A stretch of DNA of 64,000 nt from an uncultured Eggerthella sp. (GTDB lineage: Bacteria > Actinomycetota > Coriobacteriia > Coriobacteriales > Eggerthellaceae): positions 1-64,000 of the forward strand of contig CAUHNN010000008.1 in the NCBI GenBank assembly GCA_959607715.1. Direction: 5' to 3'. The translations under genes were made by a program, and so were the position numbers. Under the pieces are notes generated by a model. The model did not search any database and was not told where the DNA came from. It worked only from the letters and a program-made list of their open reading frames with translations. Position 1 is the first letter of the stretch, and every line of letters begins with the position of its first letter. Below are positions 1-11,356 of this stretch, in pieces.

Positions 1-3760
<3,760 letters not shown>

Positions 3761-3870
3761 GTGCAGAGTTCGACTCTGTTTAAGTTAAAAAAAGATGATC
3801 GAATCGTCGTGTTCGCCCTCCGAGGGGGGCGGGAACGACGGGTTCTTTCCGTCTGACTTGAATCCTTGTT

Positions 3871-3900
3871 CTCCACAGTATCCGGTTCTGAAGGTCCTCG
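3871..3900 (-). other. 5' arm of the pre-16S rRNA processing stem, in the rRNA leader
   Basis: The transcribed strand reads CGAGG, then after ten bases CCGGATACTGTGGAG. These pair with the spacer arm at 2126-2155 so that the whole 16S sequence is looped out. The remaining leader (3761-3950) also contains a strong local hairpin, CCGGCCCC-GACG-GGGGCCGG-like, at about 3901-3925, and no open frame of note. Confidence 0.72.
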
Positions 3901-3955
3901 CCCGGCCCCGTCGGGGCCGGCGGCTCTCGGCTCGTCGCCGATCGCGCAAGAAAGT

Positions 3956-3984
3956 AATCTACTCCCCTTCCCCGCCCCCGTCAA
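3956..3984 (-). promoter_or_regulatory. rRNA operon promoter
   Basis: On the minus strand TTGACG (3979-3984) and TAGATT (3956-3961) are separated by exactly 17 bases. The spacer is very G-rich. The start of transcription would be near 3949, giving a leader of about 190 nt ahead of 16S. Spacing and hexamers match a housekeeping sigma-70-type promoter. Confidence 0.85.
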
Positions 3985-4048
3985 GGGTTTTTTCCGGGAA
4001 ATCCGGGATTTTTTTCGGGAGGGCCTCATTCTGCTCATCGCGTTAATT

Positions 4049-4077
4049 AGTATAGGGAGAACGCCTTCCTCATCGAA
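4049..4077 (-). promoter_or_regulatory. possible second, upstream rRNA promoter
   Basis: TTCGAT (4072-4077) and TATACT (4049-4054) on the minus strand are 17 bases apart, about 95 bases upstream of the main promoter. The -35 is weak and the -10 good. Tandem rRNA promoters are common, but this one rests only on sequence resemblance. Confidence 0.3.
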
Positions 4078-4205
4078 GATTCTTTCACTCCCCGCTCATT
4101 TTTTCTAAAAGGAAGCTTAAACGCGTCTCCCTCGCAGCGAAAACAATCGCTTCGGTGGCGGATGTGCGGAAAACCACTCCACGCAATATCGAATCTATGC
4201 CCTCT

Positions 4206-4214
4206 GATATACTA
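4206..4214 (+). promoter_or_regulatory. extended -10 promoter for the flippase-like gene
   Basis: TGATATACT is an extended -10 element (TG, one base, TATACT) with no convincing -35. It sits 54 bases before the GTG start at 4268. The rest of 3985-4205 is the divergent regulatory space between the rRNA operon and this gene; nothing else stands out in it. Confidence 0.5.
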
Positions 4215-4267
4215 ATACGGTTCAGGCATGGGCTACTACGGCCCAAATACGGAGGTCGCCACCACCA

Positions 4268-5428
4268 GTGAAATTCAGCATCAAAAACCTTATGGGTGGT
4301 CTCGTGATCATCATCGTGCTCGCTTTCGTGTTTCTGCGCGGCGATCAGCTCGCCGAACTCGCGGAAACCATGTCCCGGGGCGCGATCATCCCGCTTGTCA
4401 TAGCCATTCTCACCCAGCTGGGAAAATACTTTTCCCAGAGCTTCGCGTATTCTTTCTCCTTTCAGGCCGTCGGCGAGTCGATGAAGCCCCGCAATACCCT
4501 TCCCCTCGTATTCGGAACGTTCTTCCTCAACACCGTCGTCCCCTCTCTCAATCTTGCAGGAACCACTCTTGTGGTCGACGACGCACGCAAGCGCGGCATT
4601 GCACCGGGCAAAGCAACCTCGGCGGCCTTGCTCATGCAGATCACGGTCGACTCGGCTTTCGCCACGATCATGCTCATCGGCTTTTCCCTGCTGGCGCTTA
4701 CCGTTGGTTTATCTCCTATCTGGTTCGCCCTCGGCCTCATCGTCTTGTTCCTCGTCGGCGCCATGATCGGGGTATTGATCCTCGGACGAAAAAACCCCGA
4801 TCTCCTTATCCGCCTGCTTAACCCCATCGCTCGTTTCGTGAACAAGGTTCTCGCCCGTTTCAAGAAGGACCCCCTCACTCCCTGGGTCGACCATACCGTG
4901 AAGTCCTTTTCAGATGCCGCCCACCTCATCGCCGACAAACCGAAACCTGCGCTCAAGGCATTCGGCTGCTCCATCATCGCAAGCTGCTGCGAGCTTTCCG
5001 CCTTCTGCCTGGTGGGCATCGCGTTCGGCGTATCCATCCCCGAGTCGCTTATATGCGGCTACGTCGTCGCCACGCTCTTCGCTATGGTCTCGTTCACCCC
5101 TCAAGGCGTCGGCGTCGTAGAAGCCGCCGTCACCATCGCCTTCACCGCTTTCGGCGCATCGGCGACCGCGGGCATGGCGATCGGGTTGGTCTATCGCGGC
5201 ATCGTCTTCTGGATGCCCTTCATCATCGGCGCCGTCTTGATCCAGACCACGAAGTCCTTCCGCTCGGACGGCAAGAAAGCGAAGGCCACCCCGAACCTCA
5301 ACGAACAGCGTCGACGCGCCGAGCTCGCCTCCGAAGCCGAGCAACGACGCAAGCAACGTCAAAACATCCGTCCGCGCATTTCCGGTCGTGACGAAACCGA
5401 ATCGGAGACTGTCGAGATCGACCGTTAG
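4268..5428 (+). CDS. flippase-like integral membrane protein (lysylphosphatidylglycerol synthase TM / UPF0104 family)
   Basis: The 386-residue product has about eight hydrophobic segments from residue 8 to about 330 and a charged, Arg/Lys-rich cytoplasmic tail (about 335-386). The arrangement resembles the transmembrane half of MprF-type lysyl-phosphatidylglycerol synthases and the UPF0104 flippase-like family. The FTPQGVGVVEAA motif around residue 278 is typical. There is no aminoacyl-transferase domain, so it cannot by itself make aminoacyl lipids; lipid translocation is the family inference. GTG start at 4268 preceded by GGAGGT at 4252-4257. It begins a plus-strand run with nitroreductase and J-domain genes spaced 20-25 bases apart. 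Confidence 0.75.
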   Translation: MKFSIKNLMGGLVIIIVLAFVFLRGDQLAELAETMSRGAIIPLVIAILTQLGKYFSQSFAYSFSFQAVGESMKPRNTLPLVFGTFFLNTVVPSLNLAGTTLVVDDARKRGIAPGKATSAALLMQITVDSAFATIMLIGFSLLALTVGLSPIWFALGLIVLFLVGAMIGVLILGRKNPDLLIRLLNPIARFVNKVLARFKKDPLTPWVDHTVKSFSDAAHLIADKPKPALKAFGCSIIASCCELSAFCLVGIAFGVSIPESLICGYVVATLFAMVSFTPQGVGVVEAAVTIAFTAFGASATAGMAIGLVYRGIVFWMPFIIGAVLIQTTKSFRSDGKKAKATPNLNEQRRRAELASEAEQRRKQRQNIRPRISGRDETESETVEIDR

Positions 5429-5448
5429 TTCACTTCGAAAGGAATACC

Positions 5449-6027
5449 ATGCCAAGCTTCATCGAGCACCTCGCGCACACCACCCGCAGCACCAGGCGCT
5501 TCCGCAATATCTATCCCGTTCCCGAATCCCTTATGGTCAAATGGGTCGACAACACCCGCTACTGCGCAAGCGCCGGCAATCTCCAGCCGCTGCGCTACCG
5601 CATCGTCACCGATCCCGAACAGCGACAAGCCGTATACGAGACGCTCTCGTGGGCAGGCTACCTTGAAGACTGGGATGGGCCGATAGAGGAAGAGCGTCCG
5701 ACGGGATACATCGTCATGGCCGTCGACACGAACATCGCTTCGCCCCAGGCCGCGCGCATCGACACGGGAATCGCCGCGCAGACGATCATGCTCGCTTCCA
5801 CCGAGGAAGGGTTCGGCGGCTGCATGATCCTTTCATTTAAGAAAGCCCAGCTCATCAAGGCACTCGATCTGCACGAGAACATCGAGCCCGTCCTCGTGCT
5901 AGCGCTCGGTCGCCCCATCGAAGACATTCGTATCGTCGATATGGAGAAGGGGGACGTACGCTACTACCGAGACGAGAACAAGGTCCATTACGTACCTAAA
6001 CGCCCCCTTGAGGACGTCATCATTTAA
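5449..6027 (+). CDS. nitroreductase family protein
   Basis: The 192-residue protein matches the FMN-dependent nitroreductase fold. It has the N-terminal Arg-Ser-Thr-Arg-Arg-Phe block (residues 11-16) that contacts the FMN phosphate. A central GFGGCMILSF segment and a C-terminal LALGRPIEDI-like strand are also typical of small nitroreductases. Such enzymes reduce nitro groups, quinones or flavins with NAD(P)H; the substrate cannot be read from the sequence. ATG at 5449 follows GAAAGGAA at a good distance. It lies 20 bases after the membrane protein gene and 24 bases before the J-domain gene, so these three are probably co-transcribed. Confidence 0.85.
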   Translation: MPSFIEHLAHTTRSTRRFRNIYPVPESLMVKWVDNTRYCASAGNLQPLRYRIVTDPEQRQAVYETLSWAGYLEDWDGPIEEERPTGYIVMAVDTNIASPQAARIDTGIAAQTIMLASTEEGFGGCMILSFKKAQLIKALDLHENIEPVLVLALGRPIEDIRIVDMEKGDVRYYRDENKVHYVPKRPLEDVII

Positions 6028-6051
6028 TCGGCCTTCGCAAGGGAACCCACC

Positions 6052-6930
6052 ATGAAGAAATCAGAAGCCCTCAAGATCCTCGGTCTTTCCGAAGGAGCGA
6101 GCGACGAGGATGTCAAGAAAGCGCACCGAAAACTCGTCATCGAGAACCATCCCGATAAATTCGGGCAGGACCCCCAACGACGCGCCGAAGCAGAAGAGAA
6201 AACGAAACTCATCAACGAAGCACGCGACGTTCTTATCAACCGTTCTTGGGAGCCCGAATACGCCACGGCGGGAACGCCCTACGGCGCCCCGTTCTCCTAC
6301 TCCCCCTATCAGGGATCGCCCACGAATTCCACAGGAGACCCGTTTGCTCAGTGGCCCTTCTCGGAATCGTTCGTATGGACCACCTGGGACGAAAACGGGC
6401 GTCGCACAACCTACACGGCAACCGGCACCGACCCCTTCGCCTCGGGAACGTTCGATCCCTTCGACGCCTTCCGCGCCACGGGGACGGGTAACCCGTTTTC
6501 GGGGACCCATAGAGGAGGCGCCTACACCGGTTTCGACGCGTTTTCGGATCTCTTCAGCGCTTTCATCCCCCGAGAGCCAACCATCGAGGAAAAGATCCTC
6601 GATGCCAAAGAAGATCTGAAGCTCGACGCGAAGCTCATTGCCGCCAAGGCTGCGCTCCTTGCGCTGTCCTGCCTTCTCAGCACCCCCGCTACGGGTCTGT
6701 ATCTTTACACCATCGTCTCCATCGGTCAGGGAATCTGGAAACGCTTGAGCTTCCTTTCGCTCGTCCTTCTCGTTCCGTTCGCCATGCTCGCGATCATCTT
6801 CACGCCGAAGGCTGATGCGGCTATCGGGATCATCGCACTCGTCCTGTTCGTCCTCTCCGTCGGATTCGACGTCTCCAACGTCTACCGCCACGTCAAGCGA
6901 ATCCGCCAACTGAAAAGGAAAGTCGGATAA
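6052..6930 (+). CDS. membrane-anchored J-domain (DnaJ-like) protein
   Basis: Residues 1-70 form a J domain with the catalytic His-Pro-Asp at 33-35, which stimulates the ATPase of DnaK-type Hsp70. Residues about 75-170 are rich in Gly, Phe, Thr and Pro and resemble the flexible G/F linker. Then comes a charged stretch (about 178-200) and three or four hydrophobic segments (about 200-280), ending in a basic tail. There is no zinc-finger or substrate-binding DnaJ C-terminal domain, so it is a type III J protein anchored in the membrane. The client is unknown. It lies between a nitroreductase gene and a zinc-ribbon membrane protein gene. Confidence 0.85.
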   Translation: MKKSEALKILGLSEGASDEDVKKAHRKLVIENHPDKFGQDPQRRAEAEEKTKLINEARDVLINRSWEPEYATAGTPYGAPFSYSPYQGSPTNSTGDPFAQWPFSESFVWTTWDENGRRTTYTATGTDPFASGTFDPFDAFRATGTGNPFSGTHRGGAYTGFDAFSDLFSAFIPREPTIEEKILDAKEDLKLDAKLIAAKAALLALSCLLSTPATGLYLYTIVSIGQGIWKRLSFLSLVLLVPFAMLAIIFTPKADAAIGIIALVLFVLSVGFDVSNVYRHVKRIRQLKRKVG

Positions 6931-6937
6931 CCGCTGA

Positions 6938-6966
6938 TGATCGGCGGTCGCCCAATAGGCTACAAT
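6938..6966 (+). promoter_or_regulatory. possible promoter for the zinc-ribbon gene
   Basis: GGCTACAAT places a TACAAT -10 at 6961-6966, with a poor -35 (TGATCG) 17 bases upstream. TACAAT also occurs upstream of ppx (15827-15832) and ppk1 (16881-16886) in this window. A TTGACA at 6988-6993 has no good -10 at a workable distance from the start codon. Confidence 0.35.
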
Positions 6967-7030
6967 TACGTCAAAGCAGAGCTACGATTGACATCGTGCC
7001 AGATCAAATCGTCATATTGAAAGGATTCCC

Positions 7031-7516
7031 ATGTATTGCCCCAAATGCGGTCATGTAAACGAAGACAACGCACGCTTCTGCGTCGAGTGCGGCTCTTCCC
7101 TCAATGCAGAAGCGAACGTTCCTGAGCCCGCTCCCGCTCCCGCGCCCGAACCCGAACCCGCGCCTGCCCCGGCCCCTACACCTGCACCTGCGCCTGCACC
7201 TGCGCAGAACACCTACCAGGATCAGCAGTACCAGCAGCAGACCTGGGAAAATCCTCAGGTCGCTTACGCTCAGGCCGAGCCCATGTCGAGCACCGACCAG
7301 ACGCTGCGCTTGATCAACTTCATCCTCTGCATCATCTCGTGCGTTGCCTCTTGCTGGCTCATCGTTCCGCTCGCCTGGATGGTCCCCATGACCGTCCACA
7401 GCTGGGGCATCTACAAGGGCACGAAAGCAAACACGGTCGCTTTCGGTGTATGCACGCTGATCTTCACGAACCTGATCGGCGGCATCCTGCTTCTTGTCTC
7501 CAAGAAGGATGCATAA
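7031..7516 (+). CDS. zinc-ribbon membrane protein with a Pro/Ala/Glu repeat linker
   Basis: This 161-residue protein starts with a four-cysteine zinc ribbon (Cys3, Cys6, Cys17, Cys20). Residues about 29-57 form a low-complexity linker of Pro-Ala and Pro-Glu dipeptides. After a Gln-rich patch come two hydrophobic segments (about 94-117 and 134-157). Zinc-ribbon plus two-TM proteins of this sort are common in Gram-positive genomes and have no assigned role. ATG at 7031 follows AAAGGA. The gene ends 40 bases before a strong terminator. The linker is encoded by an imperfect tandem DNA repeat, so its length may vary between strains. Confidence 0.75.
   Translation: MYCPKCGHVNEDNARFCVECGSSLNAEANVPEPAPAPAPEPEPAPAPAPTPAPAPAPAQNTYQDQQYQQQTWENPQVAYAQAEPMSSTDQTLRLINFILCIISCVASCWLIVPLAWMVPMTVHSWGIYKGTKANTVAFGVCTLIFTNLIGGILLLVSKKDA
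7121..7207 (+). repeat. tandem Pro-Ala/Pro-Glu codon repeat
   Basis: About 87 bases consist of degenerate six-base units of the form CCNGCN or CCNGAA inside the zinc-ribbon gene. They encode alternating proline with alanine or glutamate. This is a coding low-complexity tract, not a CRISPR or mobile repeat. Confidence 0.85.
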
Positions 7517-7556
7517 GAATCGCTGAGGAGGGATCATCTCTTCTTTTCATTCCAGC

Positions 7557-7598
7557 AAATGCAAATCGCCCGCTCATCTGAGCGGGCGATTTGCATTT
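7557..7598. terminator. bidirectional terminator hairpin 1 between convergent genes
   Basis: AAATGCAAATCGCCCGCTCA (7557-7576) and its exact reverse complement (7579-7598) are separated by two bases. This makes a 20-bp perfect palindrome that ends in TTTT on the plus strand. It follows the zinc-ribbon gene by 40 bases. Confidence 0.9.
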
Positions 7599-7606
7599 TA
7601 AGAAAG

Positions 7607-7635
7607 AAAGGGCGGCGCCGATAGCGCCGCCCTTT
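7607..7635. terminator. terminator hairpin 2 (purH side)
   Basis: AAAGGGCGGCGC (7607-7618) pairs with GCGCCGCCCTTT (7624-7635) around a five-base loop. On the minus strand the stem is followed by a T-rich tract (TCTTTCTTAAAA), so it is a good intrinsic terminator for the purine operon. On the plus strand only a short T run follows. Confidence 0.85.
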
Positions 7636-7637
7636 TG

Positions 7638-7671
7638 CAATGCACGTGAAGCATTCGCTTCACGTGCATTG
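7638..7671. terminator. third perfect hairpin directly after purH
   Basis: CAATGCACGTGAAGC (7638-7652) and GCTTCACGTGCATTG (7657-7671) form a 15-bp perfect stem with a four-base loop, five bases after the purH stop codon. On the minus strand it has no T tract of its own. It may protect the 3' end or help pausing ahead of hairpin 2. Confidence 0.7.
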
Positions 7672-7676
7672 CGCAT

Positions 7677-9314
7677 TTAATGACGGAAGTGACGATGACC
7701 CGTGAACACCATGGCGATGCCATGCTCGTTAGCGGCCTGGATGACCTCTTCGTCACGCACGGATCCACCCGGCTGGATGATGGCTTTAACGCCATATTCG
7801 GCAAGGGTATCAACGTTGTCGCGGAAGGGGAAGAATGCGTCGGATGCGCAAACCAGGCCCTCGGCGGGAACGCCCATGCGCTCGCACGCCTCATGGGCAC
7901 GATCGCATGCCAGCTTGGCGGAATCGACGCGATTGGGCTGACCGGGACCCATGCCGATGCCGGCGTGATCCTTCGAGACCAGAATGGCGTTCGACTTAAC
8001 GCCCTTGCAGACCTTCCACGCGAACAGCATCTCGTGAAGCTGCTCGTCGGTCGGCTTGCATTCAGTGGGAACCGTGAATTCAGCGGGATCCTCGTTCACG
8101 CGATCGACGCTTTGGACCAGCATGCCACCGTCGACGGAGCGGAACTCAACCGCCGCAGGGGTATCGACGCCACCGGTCGCCAGCACGCGAAGGTTCTTCT
8201 TTTCCTGGAGAAGCGCCAAGGCCTCTTCCTCATACGAAGGAGCAATGAGCACCTCGACGAACTGCTTGTTCTCGTTGATGTGCTCGACCATCTCGCGCGT
8301 AACCTCCGCATTCGCGGCGATGATGCCGCCGAATGCGCTCTTGGGATCGCAGGCAAACGCCTTGTCGTAAGCCGCGACCACATCGGCTGCCGTCGCGGAG
8401 CCGCAGGGGTTCTGATGCTTTAAGATGACGATGCCGGGCTCATCGAATTCACGAACGAGGCTCCAGGCTGCATCGGTGTCGAGGATGTTGTTGTAGGAAA
8501 GCTCTTTGCCGTTAAGCTGCTCGGCGTTGACGAGGGAATGCTCGGTGGCCAAATCATCCATGCGGTAGAACGCGGCGTTCTGATGCGGATTCTCGCCGTA
8601 GCGAAGATCCTGCTGCTTCTCGAGGTAAAGATCGATCTCAGAAGGAGGCTCGGCGAACCAATCTTCCTCGCCTTCACAGCAACCGCAACCACAGCCTTCG
8701 CCGTGACCCTCGGCCTCGATCTGCTCGAAAAGCCATTCGGTGATGGCGGCATCGTAATTCGCCGTCGTCGCGAAAACGCGCAAAGCAAGCTTCTTGCGGG
8801 TATCGAGCGTGGTTGCTCCGTCGTTTTCGCGCATCTCAGCGAGAATGTCATCGTAGTCGTCGGGGTCGGTGACGACCGTGACGCTCTCGAAGTTCTTCGA
8901 AGCGGAACGAAGCATGGAAGGACCGCCGATGTCGATGTTCTCGATGCACGTGGCGAAATCGGCACCCGATTCGACCGTCTTCTCGAAAGCGTAGAGGTTG
9001 ACGACGACCATATCGATCATCTCGATGCCATGCTCCTGCGCTTCAGCCATATGCTGAGGGTTAGAGCGCTTGGCCAGCAGCCCGCCGTGAACCATGGGAT
9101 GGAGGGTCTTGACGCGCCCGTCCATCATCTCGGGGAACTTCGTCACGTCGTCGATCGGAGTAACGGGAATCCCCGCCTCCGCGATGACGCGGGCAGTGCC
9201 GCCCGTTGAAATGATCTGAGCGCCGAATTCCTCGTTCAACGCGCGCGCGAATTCGACAACGCCCGTTTTGTCCGTAACGGAAACGAGAACCCTCTTAACC
9301 TTGGGATCTGCCAC
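7677..9314 (-). CDS. purH: bifunctional AICAR formyltransferase / IMP cyclohydrolase
   Basis: The 545-residue enzyme catalyses the last two steps of de novo IMP synthesis. The N-terminal IMP cyclohydrolase (MGS-like) domain is visible in [13 protein letters not shown] near residue 12 and DGRVKTLHP near 65-73. The AICAR transformylase domain shows RYGENPHQ, the [10 protein letters not shown] block and the C-terminal HRHFRH end. GTG at 9314 is chosen because AAAGGTGG precedes it and the upstream frame runs into purN's spacer and is not PurH-like. An insert at about residues 203-222 contains four cysteines (208, 210, 212, 213), which E. coli PurH lacks. It is the last gene of the sortase-purF-purM-purN-purH operon. 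Confidence 0.96.
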   Translation of the reverse strand: MADPKVKRVLVSVTDKTGVVEFARALNEEFGAQIISTGGTARVIAEAGIPVTPIDDVTKFPEMMDGRVKTLHPMVHGGLLAKRSNPQHMAEAQEHGIEMIDMVVVNLYAFEKTVESGADFATCIENIDIGGPSMLRSASKNFESVTVVTDPDDYDDILAEMRENDGATTLDTRKKLALRVFATTANYDAAITEWLFEQIEAEGHGEGCGCGCCEGEEDWFAEPPSEIDLYLEKQQDLRYGENPHQNAAFYRMDDLATEHSLVNAEQLNGKELSYNNILDTDAAWSLVREFDEPGIVILKHQNPCGSATAADVVAAYDKAFACDPKSAFGGIIAANAEVTREMVEHINENKQFVEVLIAPSYEEEALALLQEKKNLRVLATGGVDTPAAVEFRSVDGGMLVQSVDRVNEDPAEFTVPTECKPTDEQLHEMLFAWKVCKGVKSNAILVSKDHAGIGMGPGQPNRVDSAKLACDRAHEACERMGVPAEGLVCASDAFFPFRDNVDTLAEYGVKAIIQPGGSVRDEEVIQAANEHGIAMVFTGHRHFRH

Positions 9315-9369
9315 CTGATACCACCTTTCCGTGATCAAAGCCGATCGATCGCGATCAGCATACCTCCGC

Positions 9370-10005
9370 TTATTGACGGGAAACGACGACTTTACCCGTT
9401 TCCTCGTCGACGCGCACCAACCCTTCGGCAATCATGCCGATGACTCGAGGATAGAGCTCGTGCTCCATCTCGTGGATGCGGGCCTCGAGAGATTTGAGAT
9501 CGTCATCCTCAAGGACGCGCACCGGCTCCTGGGCGACGATAGGGCCCTTATCGTAGTCTTCGTTGGCGAAATGAACCGTAACCCCAGTGACCTTCACGCC
9601 CGACGCGAACGCATCGGCGATCGCATGGGCCCCCTTGAACGAAGGGAGCAGCGCAGGATGAAGATTCAGCACGCGGTTAGGATAGGCATCGAGCATGACG
9701 CCGGTAACCTTGCGCATGTAGCCGGCCATGACGACGTAGCGCGCACCCGTATCCTGAAGGAATTCGACGATGCGAGCATCCGCCCGCTCAGCGTCGGCGT
9801 ACGCTTCCCTGTTCATCACGAGAACGGGGATGCCCGCCTCCTCGGCCCTCACGATGCCGTAGGCATCGGGCCTCGACGCAACCACCGAAACCACTTCGAC
9901 GGGAAGGCCATCATCTGCGATCGCATCGAGGATAGCCTGCAAGTTCGTGCCGCTCCCGCTCAGGAGCACTCCGATCTTAAGCGCCGGAAAACACTGTTGA
10001 GCCAT
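9370..10005 (-). CDS. purN: phosphoribosylglycinamide formyltransferase (GAR transformylase 1)
   Basis: The 211-residue protein transfers a formyl group from 10-formyl-THF to GAR in purine synthesis. The catalytic triad is intact: Asn114 and His116 in the NLHPALLPSFKG motif and Asp152 in the EDYDKGP motif. The N-terminal VLLSGSGTNLQAI phosphate-binding loop is typical. The length is normal. It lies between purM and purH; the 55-base gap to purH and 95-base gap to purM carry no terminator, so co-transcription is likely. Confidence 0.97.
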   Translation of the reverse strand: MAQQCFPALKIGVLLSGSGTNLQAILDAIADDGLPVEVVSVVASRPDAYGIVRAEEAGIPVLVMNREAYADAERADARIVEFLQDTGARYVVMAGYMRKVTGVMLDAYPNRVLNLHPALLPSFKGAHAIADAFASGVKVTGVTVHFANEDYDKGPIVAQEPVRVLEDDDLKSLEARIHEMEHELYPRVIGMIAEGLVRVDEETGKVVVSRQ

Positions 10006-10100
10006 TCAATCTCCTTGCCCCTTCGGTGCGACGAAGCACCTCGACGCAACGCCTGCCGCGAGAATTCCGACGACCGCGCCGCGCACGACGAAAACGTCCC

Positions 10101-11267
10101 TTATTCCCCTTCACCTTCGGTCTCGCCGTAGCAATCGACGAACAGGCGATCCTGATTGCGGTAGACGACCGAACCCGTACCGGCGACGGTGCGCCCGACG
10201 ACAACGGGGGATTCGCCCTCCGCCTCAAGGATGCCCATCACATCATCAACCTTGTCCGGGGAAACCACGAGAATCATTCCGAGGCCCATGTTGAAGGTCT
10301 TGAGGGCCTCGACTTCGTTGAGGCGGGCCGCATGGCACACGAACGGGATGATCGGCGGCATGCCCCACGTTCCGACCGACACCTCGGCGTCGATGGAGTC
10401 AGGCAAAGCGCGATTAAGGTTTTCGGTGATGCCGCCGCCGGTGATGTGGGCAAGGGAGCGCACAGCGCCGGGGAGCTGACGGAGCACGGAGCGAACCGGC
10501 TTGACGTAGATGCGCGTCGGCTCGAGCAAGGCATCGAGCACGCTTCGCCCGCCCAGGCATTCCTGGGGCATGCGGAGCTCGTAGAGCGTCTTGCCGTCGG
10601 TCACCACCTTGCGCACGAGGGAATAGCCATTGGAGTGGATGCCGGAAGACGGCAGGCCGATGAGGACATCGCCTTCCTGGACCTTCGACGGATCGAGCAT
10701 TTCGGGACGGTCGACGACGCCGACGCAGAAACCGGAAAGATCGTATTCGTTGGGATCCATGACGCCCGGATGCTCCGCCATCTCGCCGCCGATAAGAGCG
10801 CATCCGCTCAGTTCGCAGCCATCGGCGATGCCGGAGACGATTTCAGACACGGCTTCGGTCTTCAGCTTGCCGATCGCGATGTAGTCGAGGAAGAACAGCG
10901 GCTCAGCGCCGGTGGCGAGGATGTCGTTGACGCACATGGCGACCAGATCGACGCCGACGGTGTCGTGCTTGCCCGCCATCTTCGCCAGCTGGATCTTCGT
11001 CCCCACGCCATCGGTTCCAGACACGAGGATAGGATCGGCCATCTGCTTCGCGACTTTGATGGAGAACAGGCCGCCGAATCCGCCGATGTCGCCGCGAACC
11101 TCGTCGCGATACGTACGATGAACCGCGTCCTTGATAGCGTCTACCGCGCGAGCGCCCTCCGCGGTGTCGACGCCCGCTTCGGCGTACGTGGTTGATCCCT
11201 GGGCCGTCCAGCTCGGCCACTTGGTGTTGTCGTTGTCCAAAGCGTTGACCTTGACGCGATCAGTCAT
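10101..11267 (-). CDS. purM: phosphoribosylformylglycinamidine cyclo-ligase (AIR synthetase)
   Basis: The 388-residue ATP-dependent enzyme closes the imidazole ring, converting FGAM to AIR. It shows the YAEAGVD start, the SGTDGVGTK nucleotide-binding motif near residue 84, GEMAEHPG, PSSGIHSNGYSLVR and HITGGG blocks of the PurM/PurL superfamily. It is slightly longer than E. coli PurM (345 residues) because of extra N- and C-terminal residues. The ATG at 11267 follows CAGGAGATGTT. It is the third gene of the purine operon, 89 bases after purF. Confidence 0.96.
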   Translation of the reverse strand: MTDRVKVNALDNDNTKWPSWTAQGSTTYAEAGVDTAEGARAVDAIKDAVHRTYRDEVRGDIGGFGGLFSIKVAKQMADPILVSGTDGVGTKIQLAKMAGKHDTVGVDLVAMCVNDILATGAEPLFFLDYIAIGKLKTEAVSEIVSGIADGCELSGCALIGGEMAEHPGVMDPNEYDLSGFCVGVVDRPEMLDPSKVQEGDVLIGLPSSGIHSNGYSLVRKVVTDGKTLYELRMPQECLGGRSVLDALLEPTRIYVKPVRSVLRQLPGAVRSLAHITGGGITENLNRALPDSIDAEVSVGTWGMPPIIPFVCHAARLNEVEALKTFNMGLGMILVVSPDKVDDVMGILEAEGESPVVVGRTVAGTGSVVYRNQDRLFVDCYGETEGEGE

Positions 11268-11356
11268 AACATCTCCTGGAACTCAGGGTCGATTCGCCGT
11301 CGACCTCGTTGCCGTTTCCATGCGCGCATGCGCACATTCCATCAAGAGCGCGCCCG

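Noticed and set aside
7121..7207. Short tandem repeats considered as a CRISPR or regulatory array
   Set aside because: The units are six bases, degenerate and in frame with Pro-Ala coding in the zinc-ribbon gene.
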